From: Mucilaginibacter segetis
Lineage (GTDB): Bacteria; Bacteroidota; Bacteroidia; Sphingobacteriales; Sphingobacteriaceae
Assembly (NCBI RefSeq): GCF_016522075.1
Contig: NZ_JAEHFW010000003.1
Span: 62,001 to 126,000, forward strand
Reading direction: 5' to 3'
Length of the DNA stretch: 64,000 bases
Made by a program: the position numbers and the translations under genes. Below are positions 53,509-62,596 of this stretch, one piece after another. Within the stretch, counting starts at the first letter, position 1. Each line of letters begins with the position of its first letter. Below the pieces are notes generated by a model, which searched no databases, had not been told where the DNA came from, and worked only from the letters and a program-made list of their open reading frames with translations.

Positions 53509-54837
53509 ATGACAATTGTAACAGGAGAAAAGGAATTTTTTAAAGGTATAGGGCAAGTAAAATACGAAGGCCGGGAATCTGATAACCCGCTGGCATTTAG
53601 CTGGTACGATGCCGATAAAATAGTAGCAGGCAAAACCATGAAAGAGCATATGCGTTTTGCCTGTGCTTATTGGCACTCGTTCTGCGGTAATGGCGCCGAT
53701 CCGTTTGGCGAGCCTACCCATATTTTCCCCTGGGACATAAAGGCTGATGCCGTGGAGCGCGCTAAAGATAAAATGGATGCCGCTTTTGAGTTCATCACTA
53801 AAATGAATTTACCTTACTATTGCTTCCATGATGTAGATGTGGTGGATTATACCAACGATGTAAACGAAAACGACAGGCGTTTGCAAACAATGGTTGCTTA
53901 TGCTAAACAAAAACAGGCGGATAGCGGGGTGAAACTACTTTGGGGTACTTCAAACTTATTCAGTAACCGCAGATATATGAACGGGGCCTCAACCAATCCT
54001 GATTTTCATGTACTGGCACATGCAGGCGCACAGGTAAAGGCAGCCATTGATGCCACCATTGCATTAGGCGGCGAGAATTACGTTTTCTGGGGTGGTCGCG
54101 AAGGTTATATGAGCCTGTTAAATACCGATATGAAACGCGAGCAGGAACATTTTGCACGCTTTTTACATACCGCTAAGGATTATGCCCGTAAACAAGGTTT
54201 TAAGGGTTCTTTCTTTATCGAACCTAAGCCTTGCGAGCCAACCAAACATCAATACGATTATGACGCGGCTACTGTATTAGGTTTTTTGCAAAGGTATGAC
54301 CTGATGGACGATTTTAAACTTAATCTGGAAGTTAACCATGCAACTTTGGCTGGGCACACCTTTCAGCATGAATTGCAGGTAGCTGCGGATGCCGGCTTAT
54401 TAGGATCAATTGATGCTAACCGGGGCGATATGCAGAACGGATGGGATACCGATCAGTTCCCGAATGATATAACCGAGGTAACAGAATATATGCTTATTAT
54501 ACTAAAGGCAGGTGGGTTTAAAGGTGGAGGGATAAATTTTGACGCCAAGATACGACGTAACTCTACCGACCCGGCCGATCTGTTTTATGCACATATAGGT
54601 GGTATGGATGTGTTTGCGAGAGCGCTGATCATAGCTGATAGTATACTGCAAAAATCTGACTACAATAAAATAAGAAAAGAACGTTACGCCTCATTTGATA
54701 GCGGAGCAGGTAAAGATTTTGAAGATGGTAAATTATCTTTAGAAGATCTGCGTACATACGCTGCTGATAACGGCGAACCTGCAACTATAAGCGGTAAACA
54801 AGAATATCTGGAAAACTTGATAAATCGTTATATATAA
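53509..54837 (+). CDS. xylA: Xylose isomerase
   Basis: Interconverts D-xylose and D-xylulose (class II, about 440 residues; 442 here). Metal and catalytic motifs: [13 protein letters not shown] near 103 (catalytic His), [16 protein letters not shown] near 183-198, [21 protein letters not shown] near 232-252 (metal Glu, Lys) , [13 protein letters not shown] near 270-282 and [17 protein letters not shown] near 304-320 (metal Asp residues). 53 bases after xylB. Confidence 0.96.
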   Translation: MTIVTGEKEFFKGIGQVKYEGRESDNPLAFSWYDADKIVAGKTMKEHMRFACAYWHSFCGNGADPFGEPTHIFPWDIKADAVERAKDKMDAAFEFITKMNLPYYCFHDVDVVDYTNDVNENDRRLQTMVAYAKQKQADSGVKLLWGTSNLFSNRRYMNGASTNPDFHVLAHAGAQVKAAIDATIALGGENYVFWGGREGYMSLLNTDMKREQEHFARFLHTAKDYARKQGFKGSFFIEPKPCEPTKHQYDYDAATVLGFLQRYDLMDDFKLNLEVNHATLAGHTFQHELQVAADAGLLGSIDANRGDMQNGWDTDQFPNDITEVTEYMLIILKAGGFKGGGINFDAKIRRNSTDPADLFYAHIGGMDVFARALIIADSILQKSDYNKIRKERYASFDSGAGKDFEDGKLSLEDLRTYAADNGEPATISGKQEYLENLINRYI

Positions 54838-54890
54838 CGTATAATTAGCATTTCAAAATCATAAACCAATTTATTAAACCGGGAAGCTAA

Positions 54891-56591
54891 ATGAAAACTC
54901 TCTCCACGGGCGATTATGCCGTATTTTTCGTTTATTTTATAATCGTATCCTTATATGGTTATTGGATATACCGGCGTAAACATAACGCTGATGCTACCTC
55001 AAAAGATTATTTCCTGGCAGAAGGTTCCTTAACCTGGTGGGCTATTGGTGCATCGCTTATCGCCTCAAACATCTCTGCCGAGCAAATGATAGGGATGAGC
55101 GGCTCCGGCTTTAAAATGGGTTTGGCTATATCCGCTTATGAGTGGATGGCCGCAGCTACATTAATTGTAGTAGCTGTTTTTTTTATCCCCATCTATCTTA
55201 AAAATAAAATATTTACCATGCCGCAGTTTCTTCACCAGCGGTATAATGGTACGGTGGCTATGGTTATGGCTATATTTTGGTTGTTGCTGTACATAGTGGT
55301 AAATCTTATGTCTATCCTTTACCTGGGTGCACTGGCTATATCCGGTATATCAGATATCAATATAATATACTGTATAGTGGGGCTCGCGTTATTTGCCATT
55401 TTTATCACTTTAGGGGGGATGAAGGTTATCGGTTATACCGATGTGATACAGGTGTTTGTATTGATCCTGGGCGGATTGGTGGCCACTTATCTGGCGCTTA
55501 ACCTGATCAGTGAAAAATCAGGTACTACCGGGTTGCTGAATGGCTTTCATATAATGCGATCTGAAGCGAGCGACCATTTCAATATGATATTTAAAAAGGA
55601 CAATCCAAATTATATGGATCTGCCCGGTCTGTCTGTATTAATTGGCGGTATGTGGATAGTTAATCTTAATTACTGGGGATGTAACCAGTACATTACACAG
55701 CGGGCATTAGGTGCCAATTTAAAAACTGCCCGGGGAGGGATTTTATTTGCTGCATTTTTAAAATTGCTAATGCCGGTAATAGTGGTATTGCCGGGTATTG
55801 CCGCCTATCTGCTATATCAAAAAGGGATGTTTCATCAGGAGATGCTCAGTTCAAAAGGAGTGCTTGATGTAAATAAGGCCTACCCGTCACTTTTAAATTT
55901 GCTGCCATCCGGTTTAAAGGGGTTGTCGTTTGCGGCGCTTACCGCGGCCATTGTGGCTTCACTTGCCGGTAAAGCAAATAGTATATCCACCATATTTACC
56001 TTAGATATTTACAAAAAAGCCATCAAGCCTGATGCTACAGACAAGCAGTTGGTGATTTTAGGAAAATACGCTGTAGTGGTAGCTATGTTATTGGGTGTTG
56101 TTTTATCGCTGATAGTTGGCGAAACGTTAATGGGCGAAGGTAAGCAGGGTTTTCAGTATATACAGGAATATACCGGCTTTGTATCACCGGGGATATTTGC
56201 CATGTTCATTTTGGGTTTCTTTTGGAAAAAGGCGACATCTAACGCAGCATTGTTTGCAACAATTGGCGGTTTTATATTCTCCGTGTTCTTTAAATTGTTG
56301 CCGCGCTTTATGGATCTCAGCTTTTTATCGCCGTATGGTTTCTCAAAAATTGCCCTGCAGGATGATAAGGTAACCAAGCTTTACGAGATCCCTTTTATTG
56401 ACCGTATGGGCTTTGTATTTATATTATGTGTTGTAGGTATGATTATTATATCAAAAATTGACCAGGCAAGGGGAATTAAAACCCAAGGTTTGGAAATTGA
56501 TGCATCTATGTTTAAAACTTCAAGAGCATTTACCGCAGGTGCAGTTTTGGTACTTGGTATAATAGTAGCCCTGTATTCATTCTTTTGGTAG
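54891..56591 (+). CDS. Sodium/solute symporter (SSS family), probable xylose transporter
   Basis: A 566-residue inner membrane protein with about 14 hydrophobic segments. SSS features: YWIYRRKHNADATSKDYFLAEGSLTWWAIGASLIASNISAEQMIGMSGSG at the N-terminus (sodium-site region), GGMKVIGYTDVIQVFVLILGG near 175-195, NYWGCNQYITQRALGA near 258-273, and SFAALTAAIVASLAGKANSISTIFTLDIYKK near 345-375. The operon context points to xylose uptake; substrate is inference. A terminator follows at 56609. Confidence 0.9.
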   Translation: MKTLSTGDYAVFFVYFIIVSLYGYWIYRRKHNADATSKDYFLAEGSLTWWAIGASLIASNISAEQMIGMSGSGFKMGLAISAYEWMAAATLIVVAVFFIPIYLKNKIFTMPQFLHQRYNGTVAMVMAIFWLLLYIVVNLMSILYLGALAISGISDINIIYCIVGLALFAIFITLGGMKVIGYTDVIQVFVLILGGLVATYLALNLISEKSGTTGLLNGFHIMRSEASDHFNMIFKKDNPNYMDLPGLSVLIGGMWIVNLNYWGCNQYITQRALGANLKTARGGILFAAFLKLLMPVIVVLPGIAAYLLYQKGMFHQEMLSSKGVLDVNKAYPSLLNLLPSGLKGLSFAALTAAIVASLAGKANSISTIFTLDIYKKAIKPDATDKQLVILGKYAVVVAMLLGVVLSLIVGETLMGEGKQGFQYIQEYTGFVSPGIFAMFILGFFWKKATSNAALFATIGGFIFSVFFKLLPRFMDLSFLSPYGFSKIALQDDKVTKLYEIPFIDRMGFVFILCVVGMIIISKIDQARGIKTQGLEIDASMFKTSRAFTAGAVLVLGIIVALYSFFW

Positions 56592-56608
56592 GCGCAGATA
56601 TATCAAAC

Positions 56609-56643
56609 AAAAAAGGTGCAGATCAACAGTCCGCACCTTTTTT
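56609..56643. terminator. Bidirectional terminator after the xylose operon
   Basis: AAAAAGGTGC/GCACCTTTTT stem with a 13-base loop; A-run and T-run let it serve the rightward symporter gene and the leftward rhodanese-like gene. Confidence 0.82.
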
Positions 56644-56651
56644 ATGTACAC

Positions 56652-57116
56652 CTATTTAGCTAACGGATAACCTTTAGCTATCCAGTTAGTTTGCAAATTA
56701 TTGGGCAGGTTCAACAATTTAATATGGGTAAAGCCCATAGTTTTCAACTCATTATAAGCCGGACGTATATTCGGGCATTTGGCAAAAGGACAACATCCGC
56801 AATAGATGACTACTTCGGTTCCTTTAGGCAGATCAGCCAACGCTTTCTTGAATTTTAAAAGGTTTTCGGTATTGCCAACTGCGCCAATATGTGTGGCACC
56901 CTTAATATCCTCAACCGCGCCTATATTAAAAATAGGCGGTGTTTTAGCAGAAGCGGAATTTATTTGAGCTACTAATGCATCCGGCTGTATTAGTTCACCG
57001 CTTGCCCACGGATTACCCGGCCCCGGCGTGATTGTCATTTCCTTAGGGGATGTTTGCGCATTTGCACTAAAACCTGCGAGCAATAAAAATAATCCGCATA
57101 TGTAAATTTTTTTCAT
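56652..57116 (-). CDS. Exported rhodanese-like protein
   Basis: About 154 residues with a signal peptide (ending SANAQ). Rhodanese-like fold: PDALVAQINSAS, PPIFNIGAVEDIKGATHIGAV, VVIYCGCCPFAKCPNIRPAYNELKTMGFTHIKLLNLP. The active-site loop Y-C-G-C-C-P-F-A-K-C-P has four Cys in nine residues, richer than the single Cys of standard rhodaneses. This suggests thiol-redox or metal binding instead of simple sulfur transfer; inference. ATG at 57122 is an alternative start two codons earlier. Confidence 0.78.
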   Translation of the reverse strand: MKKIYICGLFLLLAGFSANAQTSPKEMTITPGPGNPWASGELIQPDALVAQINSASAKTPPIFNIGAVEDIKGATHIGAVGNTENLLKFKKALADLPKGTEVVIYCGCCPFAKCPNIRPAYNELKTMGFTHIKLLNLPNNLQTNWIAKGYPLAK

Positions 57117-57302
57117 GATCATTATAATTTAATATGGTAAACAGTTGTTCGGGTATATACTAATGTATTCGAATGTGGAGCGCCCCGTTTCATCAGCTCT
57201 GTTTTTAAATAAAGATAAGCATTAGTTAAATAATGCACCATTTGTATGCTAACATAATTAATGCTGATAACCTTTGGTTTAACCGGTATCTGGAATAAAA
57301 AT

Positions 57303-57330
57303 AAAAGCCCCCGATGATCATCGGGGGCTT
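57303..57330 (-). terminator. Terminator of the DUF4397 gene
   Basis: Perfect palindrome AAGCCCCCGATG/ATCATCGGGGGCTT; on the minus strand it is followed by a T-rich run. Confidence 0.85.
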
Positions 57331-57369
57331 TGCTATTGAAAACTTATCTATCAGATCACTAAACCGGTA

Positions 57370-58089
57370 TCAATAGAAATATACATTATTTTGTACTTTG
57401 GCGGTCAGCTTTTTATCATCAGTAGCTGCCGACAAACCTTGTAACCATACCGTATAAACCGAGTTGCTGTTAACAGTAATGTTTGATGTGGTAGCCAACA
57501 CGTTGGAGGTTCCTGCCTGCCTTATTTCAAATGTGTAAGTTTTATTACCTGCTACGGGTACAAAGGCAGAGTGACCTTTGTATGCTTTATTAGATGCAAT
57601 TACATCACCCCCTTGTATAGCAAGATCAACCGCGGGCGCATCCGGACTAACATTAACAAGTCGTACTGTAGCCATCCCTGACGCCGGGCGACTTATAGAA
57701 TCTGTCAGTAATAAATATTCAGGGTTAGCTGCTACATTGGTCAGGAAAAGTGAATAATAAGTATCTGCTTTTAAGGTTAAAGTATCTGTTTTATATAACT
57801 GGCCGCTGCTCGCATTTACAAAAGTAGCATTACGCTTGCCTGTATAAGCCTGTAAATAATCTAATCCGCCGCCATAGTAAATAGGTTGGTTATTTGCGCG
57901 GCTGTTATCAAGCGCAAAATTAAGTGGTGGTGAATCTGGCGAAGCATTAATAACAGATAACAGCGCTATTGGCTGTTGCGGGATATTATCATTATTATCC
58001 TTTATACAGGAAGTTAGCGCTATGCCCAGCAAACACATCATCCCGACTATGCCTGCCCATCTTTTAAAAGCTTGCTTAAAGTTTTTCAT
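57370..58089 (-). CDS. DUF4397 domain lipoprotein
   Basis: About 239 residues; lipobox GIALTSC near residue 28, so a lipidated envelope protein. Two DUF4397-type beta segments: LLSVINASPDSPPLNFALDN (about 42-61) and VRLVNVSPDAPAVDLAIQGG (about 142-161), each with the family N-x-S-P-D-[AS]-P signature. Members are Ig-like surface or periplasmic proteins of unknown function. ATG 58092 gives one extra Met. Monocistronic with its own terminator; 225 bases upstream hold no gene. Confidence 0.88.
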   Translation of the reverse strand: MKNFKQAFKRWAGIVGMMCLLGIALTSCIKDNNDNIPQQPIALLSVINASPDSPPLNFALDNSRANNQPIYYGGGLDYLQAYTGKRNATFVNASSGQLYKTDTLTLKADTYYSLFLTNVAANPEYLLLTDSISRPASGMATVRLVNVSPDAPAVDLAIQGGDVIASNKAYKGHSAFVPVAGNKTYTFEIRQAGTSNVLATTSNITVNSNSVYTVWLQGLSAATDDKKLTAKVQNNVYFY

Positions 58090-58317
58090 CATAATTGTAT
58101 TTTTTTGTAGTGTATATAAGTGTTACGCAAATGATGTACAATTCGCTACTTAACGGTTCGGTTTTTTAGTATAAATAGTTGGAAATGTAACAGATAAATT
58201 TAAAATGTTCTCATCTGGACTTGGTAAATTACCAGTCCAGTAAAACTTAACTTATCCTGTCATTAGATTGGTACGAGTCGCCGTATGTTTTATATATAGG
58301 GATGGGGACCTAAAATA

Positions 58318-59640
58318 TCACCAAGTTTTTTCACCTTTTATCATTTTATCAATAGTTGCCTGGTAAGCAGGTTTTTCATTGGCTAAAACTAAATTAATGG
58401 CTTGCCGTTCGGTTTTTATAGCTTCTTTTGTATCACCGCTTTTATGCAGTAAATTAGCATAAGTATCTAACAGCATTGCGTCTTTACCGCCAGTTTTTTC
58501 GACACTTTGTTTGCTCCATAATAACGCTTCGGTAATACAAGCGGGATCGCTACAGCCTTCGAAAACATCCCATGCAAATTCATTTAATTCATTGGGGGTA
58601 ATATAGGAGGCATATTTGTTTAAATATTGTGATACAGATATTCTGAAATTATTCCAATTCTCCTGTCGCTGATAATACCTGATTTGAGTCAATTTAATAT
58701 ATTGTGTAAAATCGATTGACGGATATTTGGTTTTAAGCTTAACTGCAAGCGCATCGAAATCTACATTTTTCTCTTTTTGCCTTGCAATGGGTGTAATCTC
58801 TTCACTAATTATTATATCCGATAATATTTTGTACGCTGTACCTGCGCCCATTACTGAGTCAATTTTCTGAGGATTTTTAAGTGCTATCTCAAACCCCTTA
58901 CTTTTACTATTTGTCGTATAATTTTCAATAAATTTAATATTGGGTTTTGTGTACAGATCTTTTTGTGTTTCCAGATACTCTGTCGCGATCTTATTCATTA
59001 AGTTTACTTCATTGGCGGTTGCTACAGCAACAGTAAGTGCTTTTAAAACTTCAGGTTCCCTATTACCTGCATTGTATTTTTTAAGTAAACTGGAATATTG
59101 CGTTTTGGGATTTAGTGCTTTATTAGCGAAACTTATGAAGTCATCGGCTTCTCCGGCACCGACTATCTTTTGAACCATCTCTCCGTCTGGCGAAAAAACA
59201 AGGAAAGTTGGATAAGCGTTTATGGAATAATCTTTGGCTAAGTTAGCAGCATCCAAATACCAACTTCTAACCTCTTCATTATCCTCATTTGTTTTATCAA
59301 ATTGTACCTTAACTGTTAAAAAATTTTTGTTAAAGAAATTTCCCACCTTTGGTTGAGGAAAAATTGTATTTGTCACGTATTTACACGGGCCACACCAAGT
59401 AGTAAAGCAATCAAGGTAGATATATTTGTGTTCTTTTTTAGCCTTCTGTTTGACCTCTGCCCAGCTTAAACCATGCTCAAAATGAGTGGCGCCATTTTGT
59501 GCAAAAACAGCAAAGGGAAATAGCAGAATAAAAAAAATATAAAACTTCCTTAGCTTAACCACTTTATTTGTTAGATAAACACTATAAGTAAAGCTAACAA
59601 ATAAAGAAATAAAGTTGAAAATTTGTTTGCTTAGTGCCAT
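58318..59640 (-). CDS. Exported thioredoxin-family protein, coupled to a two-component system
   Basis: 440 residues as drawn. The thioredoxin fold is near 50-170: YIYLDCFTTWCGPCKYVTNTIFPQP with the CGPC redox pair, and YPTFLVFSPDGEMV with the cis-Pro. The remaining ~270 residues are helical repeats (TPR-like: LNEFAWDVFEGCSD, DTYANLLHKSGDTKEAIKTERQA). The ATG at 59640 overlaps the response regulator stop by one base. A GTG at 59562 would give a cleaner signal peptide (LRKFYIFFILLFPFAVFAQ). Probably periplasmic thiol reductase; partner unknown. Confidence 0.82.
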   Translation of the reverse strand: MALSKQIFNFISLFVSFTYSVYLTNKVVKLRKFYIFFILLFPFAVFAQNGATHFEHGLSWAEVKQKAKKEHKYIYLDCFTTWCGPCKYVTNTIFPQPKVGNFFNKNFLTVKVQFDKTNEDNEEVRSWYLDAANLAKDYSINAYPTFLVFSPDGEMVQKIVGAGEADDFISFANKALNPKTQYSSLLKKYNAGNREPEVLKALTVAVATANEVNLMNKIATEYLETQKDLYTKPNIKFIENYTTNSKSKGFEIALKNPQKIDSVMGAGTAYKILSDIIISEEITPIARQKEKNVDFDALAVKLKTKYPSIDFTQYIKLTQIRYYQRQENWNNFRISVSQYLNKYASYITPNELNEFAWDVFEGCSDPACITEALLWSKQSVEKTGGKDAMLLDTYANLLHKSGDTKEAIKTERQAINLVLANEKPAYQATIDKMIKGEKTW

Positions 59641-60044
59641 TACACCTGTAACTGAAATAGTATATCCTTAAGGTGATCAACCGTTAAAGGTTTTACAATA
59701 AAATCGGTAACTATTTCTATAGCCTTGGCCCGGTTATAATCATCTTCATCAATTGAGGAGCTCACTATATAAACTGTTATTTTTTTATTTAAACGAGGTT
59801 TAAGCAGTGCAAACTCATCTAAAAACTGCCAACCGTCAAGCACCGGCATATTCAGATCAAGCAGTATCAGGTCAGGTAATTCGTTGTGTTTTTCCAGGTT
59901 CTCTATTAAAAAATCGAGTGCAGCCTGCCCGTTATGAAAAAATATGGTTTTTTCAGCAATTGCTGATCGGTCAATTATACGCCTAACCGTAAATGTGTAG
60001 ATCTCGTCATCATCAACTACACAGGCTATACTTATTTTATTCAT
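59640..60044 (-). CDS. Single-domain response regulator
   Basis: A 134-residue receiver-only protein. Acidic pocket Asp11-Asp13 (VVDDDE), phospho-acceptor Asp63 (LILLDLNMPVLDGW), Ser near 95 (IVSSSIDEDD) and Lys in FIVKPLTV. No output domain, so it acts by protein contact or in a phosphorelay. Overlaps the kinase gene by 8 bases and the thioredoxin-like gene by one. Confidence 0.93.
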   Translation of the reverse strand: MNKISIACVVDDDEIYTFTVRRIIDRSAIAEKTIFFHNGQAALDFLIENLEKHNELPDLILLDLNMPVLDGWQFLDEFALLKPRLNKKITVYIVSSSIDEDDYNRAKAIEIVTDFIVKPLTVDHLKDILFQLQV

Positions 60045-61638
60045 TAAAAATTATTTTAAATTTTGAGCCCTTACCAGGCATACTTTCCACTTTAATTTGC
60101 CCTTTTTGCGATTCTACCTGTGTTTTTACCAGGAACAGCCCAACGCCATGAGCATCTATCCGGTCATGAAAGGTTTTATACAGTCCGAATATTTTATTGC
60201 CATGCAGCTTAAGATCGATCCCGAGGCCATTATCCTCACACTCGAAAACTGTTTTCCTGTCTTTGTTTTTATATGTTCTCAAAGTGATAACCAGCTGTAC
60301 ATCCGGCCGGCTGTACTTAATACTGTTTGATATAAGATTAACAAGGATGCTCTCTAAATAAATGCGCGGGAAATTCACCTCCTGTACTTTAAAATCGGTA
60401 GTGAAGCCGGCATTCATTTGTTTAAGGTCAGATTCAAATATCTCCAGGGCTTTATCTGTAATTACCTTAAAATTCACCACATCTGAGCTGATAATATTTT
60501 CCTTTATCTTGATCGCTTCTGACAGATCTTCGAGGGTGCTGTTCAAAGCGGCAGATACCTTGCTCATCTTCTCAAAAAGTTCCGCATTGCTCTTGTCCAT
60601 GTTATTCAGATCAACCAATGAGGATATAAGCGCCATATTGCTGGCATGATTGCGGATATTATGAGATAGGATGTGTGTAAAGTTTTTTAGCTGATGGTTG
60701 TTTTGTGTGGTAAGTTCTAATGACTTATTGAGTGCCAGTTCATTTAACTTATAACGGTTAATATCCATCATTATGCCGCGCAATTTTACAATTTTACCCT
60801 GCTCATCATATTGTGGCTCCCCGGTAGAACGCACCCAAATCATGTTATTTTTAGCTGTTTGCAGCAACAACTCATGATCCCACTTTTTACCTTCGTTTTT
60901 AGCTTCGTCCAATGATATAGCCAATAATTTTCCGTACTGTTCCGGAAAATGATTTACGGTATCGTAATCATCTATGTTATGGTTATAAGGCAGTTCAAAT
61001 ATGTCAAATACAGTTTTTGACCACGTTCTTTTATTCTCGGGCAATTCGGTTTCCCACCCGCCCACCCGGCTTATTCGCCCGGCTTCAGATAATAAAAATT
61101 CGCTTTTGGCCAGTTTTTCTTCCACTATACGGCGTTTCTCTATCTCTGCTTCCAACTCGCTAACTGATCGGAGATTAAATACAGAAGGTAATATTTTATA
61201 TAAAGCGTATACTGTTGTTGCGGAAACTACGGCAGTAGCAAACCTTAGCAATGCACCTATACGGTAGGCAGGCCACCAAAATATGATGGCATCCATGAGG
61301 TGTGTAAGGCCGCAAAGCATAATAAAGGCTACAAACAATAAAAATATCTTATGGAAAGGGATATCCTTGCGTTTTCTTAAAAGCCGAAGTATGAGTATGG
61401 GAATTGCAAAGTACGATGCCCATATGCCAACATCAGAAAGTATATACAGCCAGCCATGAAAATCAGTCCAGGTACCGCAATGCCAGCGGGGCGGCCAATC
61501 GTTAGTGTTAAATATTTTGGTAAAAAAATCTGTAAACTGTTCGGAAAAGGATGCGTGTTGTGCAAGTGCTGTTTTTGAAGGGCCACACTCCGGACCGCAA
61601 AGCGCTATGCTATCTTTTAATGTATGTAAATGATCCAA
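60037..61638 (-). CDS. Hybrid-free sensor histidine kinase with ethylene-receptor-like membrane domain and PAS
   Basis: 533 residues. Three membrane helices at about 62-88, 95-118 and 127-150 form a domain like plant ETR1. Residues Asp69, Tyr76, Ile79, Pro80, Ile106, Cys109 and His113 fall at a constant +44 offset from the ETR1 residues Asp25, Tyr32, Ile35, Pro36, Ile62, Cys65 and His69 needed for copper and ethylene binding. A coiled coil (160-180) and a PAS/PAC domain (about 180-300) follow. The histidine box is LKNFTHILSHNIRNHASN (about 317-334). HATPase: LVNLISNSIKYSRP, CEDNGLGIDL and HGVGLFLVKTQVE. Ethylene comparison is from memory of ETR1. Confidence 0.88.
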   Translation of the reverse strand: MDHLHTLKDSIALCGPECGPSKTALAQHASFSEQFTDFFTKIFNTNDWPPRWHCGTWTDFHGWLYILSDVGIWASYFAIPILILRLLRKRKDIPFHKIFLLFVAFIMLCGLTHLMDAIIFWWPAYRIGALLRFATAVVSATTVYALYKILPSVFNLRSVSELEAEIEKRRIVEEKLAKSEFLLSEAGRISRVGGWETELPENKRTWSKTVFDIFELPYNHNIDDYDTVNHFPEQYGKLLAISLDEAKNEGKKWDHELLLQTAKNNMIWVRSTGEPQYDEQGKIVKLRGIMMDINRYKLNELALNKSLELTTQNNHQLKNFTHILSHNIRNHASNMALISSLVDLNNMDKSNAELFEKMSKVSAALNSTLEDLSEAIKIKENIISSDVVNFKVITDKALEIFESDLKQMNAGFTTDFKVQEVNFPRIYLESILVNLISNSIKYSRPDVQLVITLRTYKNKDRKTVFECEDNGLGIDLKLHGNKIFGLYKTFHDRIDAHGVGLFLVKTQVESQKGQIKVESMPGKGSKFKIIFNE

Positions 61639-61802
61639 AATTCAGACAGTTTTCAGGTAAATATATAATTATATTTTATTGGTAAAATGAGTGTCGGGAT
61701 AATTTAATTGTAATAAACGTGCACTTAAATTTTAATTAATAAAGGTTTAATCAACACTTAAATTATTTCGATTTAGCACAGCCTGAATGAATTTTTTTCA
61801 TA

Positions 61803-61831
61803 AAAAAAGCCCCTGAATTATCAGGAGCTAC
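61803..61831 (-). terminator. Terminator of the small YtxH-like gene
   Basis: GCCCCTGA/TCAGGAGC stem (one mismatch) with ATTA loop; on the minus strand T7 follows. Confidence 0.75.
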
Positions 61832-61854
61832 GGAAATTTTTTTAAATCGGTTTT

Positions 61855-62058
61855 TTAGTAACCGCTTTTAGGTTGCTGCACTTGTTCAACCACCTGCTCT
61901 ACCGTTTGGGTTGCAAATTCTTTTGCTTTATCAAACCATTCAGGAGCTTCTTCAGTTATGTCGTCAAGTATTGATCGTCCGTCCGGTCCTTTTTTGGTGA
62001 TGTAATTTATACCATATCCTATGGCTGCACCTACCACTATAAATCTTAATAAGCCCAT
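61855..62058 (-). CDS. Small YtxH-like membrane-anchored protein
   Basis: A 67-residue protein: a short hydrophobic N-terminal helix (LLRFIVVGAAIGYGINYI) followed by an amphipathic, Glu/Gln-rich helix (WFDKAKEFATQTVEQVVEQVQ). The layout resembles YtxH-type stress proteins. Function unknown. Convergent with nothing; the kinase gene lies downstream in the same direction. Confidence 0.65.
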   Translation of the reverse strand: MGLLRFIVVGAAIGYGINYITKKGPDGRSILDDITEEAPEWFDKAKEFATQTVEQVVEQVQQPKSGY

Positions 62059-62110
62059 GTTTATTTTTATTTTTGTTTACAAATTGTTCAGGCTTTTAGT
62101 GCCTTATTAG

Positions 62111-62464
62111 TTAAGTAAAATTACCCTCATATTGTTTTATTAGTTTTTTAGTTGCCCTATTGCTCCAGGCAGTAAACAGCAATTGTTTCAATTCATCCGG
62201 GTCAGCCTTATCCAAATGTATAAGCATATAGCTGTAATTGAGATAATGGTCAGTAACGTAATATATATTGGAGTTATGCCTTAGCCATTTATCACGTTCA
62301 AGGGTGTTTATCACCAGGGTTTCGCCATCCTCTTTAATGCGGCAAAATAGTTTATTATTTACATAAAATGCGGGCGTTTCAAAACACAACCGTTCTGTCA
62401 CCCCGGGTAAATGCAATAAATTATCGCGCAAAAACTGCAGATATATAAAAACAGAAGGTTCCAT
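62111..62464 (-). CDS. MmcQ/YjbR family protein
   Basis: A 117-residue protein with the CyaY-like fold signature: LLHLPGVTERLCFETPAFYVNNKLFCRIKEDGETLVIN in the N-terminal half and ATKKLIKQYEG at the end. The family is called DNA-binding in annotations from the MmcQ/YjbR name, but the molecular role is not settled. No signal peptide. 46 bases upstream of the YtxH-like gene on the same strand. Confidence 0.85.
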   Translation of the reverse strand: MEPSVFIYLQFLRDNLLHLPGVTERLCFETPAFYVNNKLFCRIKEDGETLVINTLERDKWLRHNSNIYYVTDHYLNYSYMLIHLDKADPDELKQLLFTAWSNRATKKLIKQYEGNFT

Positions 62465-62596
62465 TTGAATTTTAAATAATTGCTAAAAAAGCATATGTGG
62501 CAATATGAAATTAAATATTTATTTACGCCTTACAAAAACCTAAAGTTAAGTAGTTAGTTGTATGAGCTTAAATGGCATATTTGTGCCCTAAAATAA

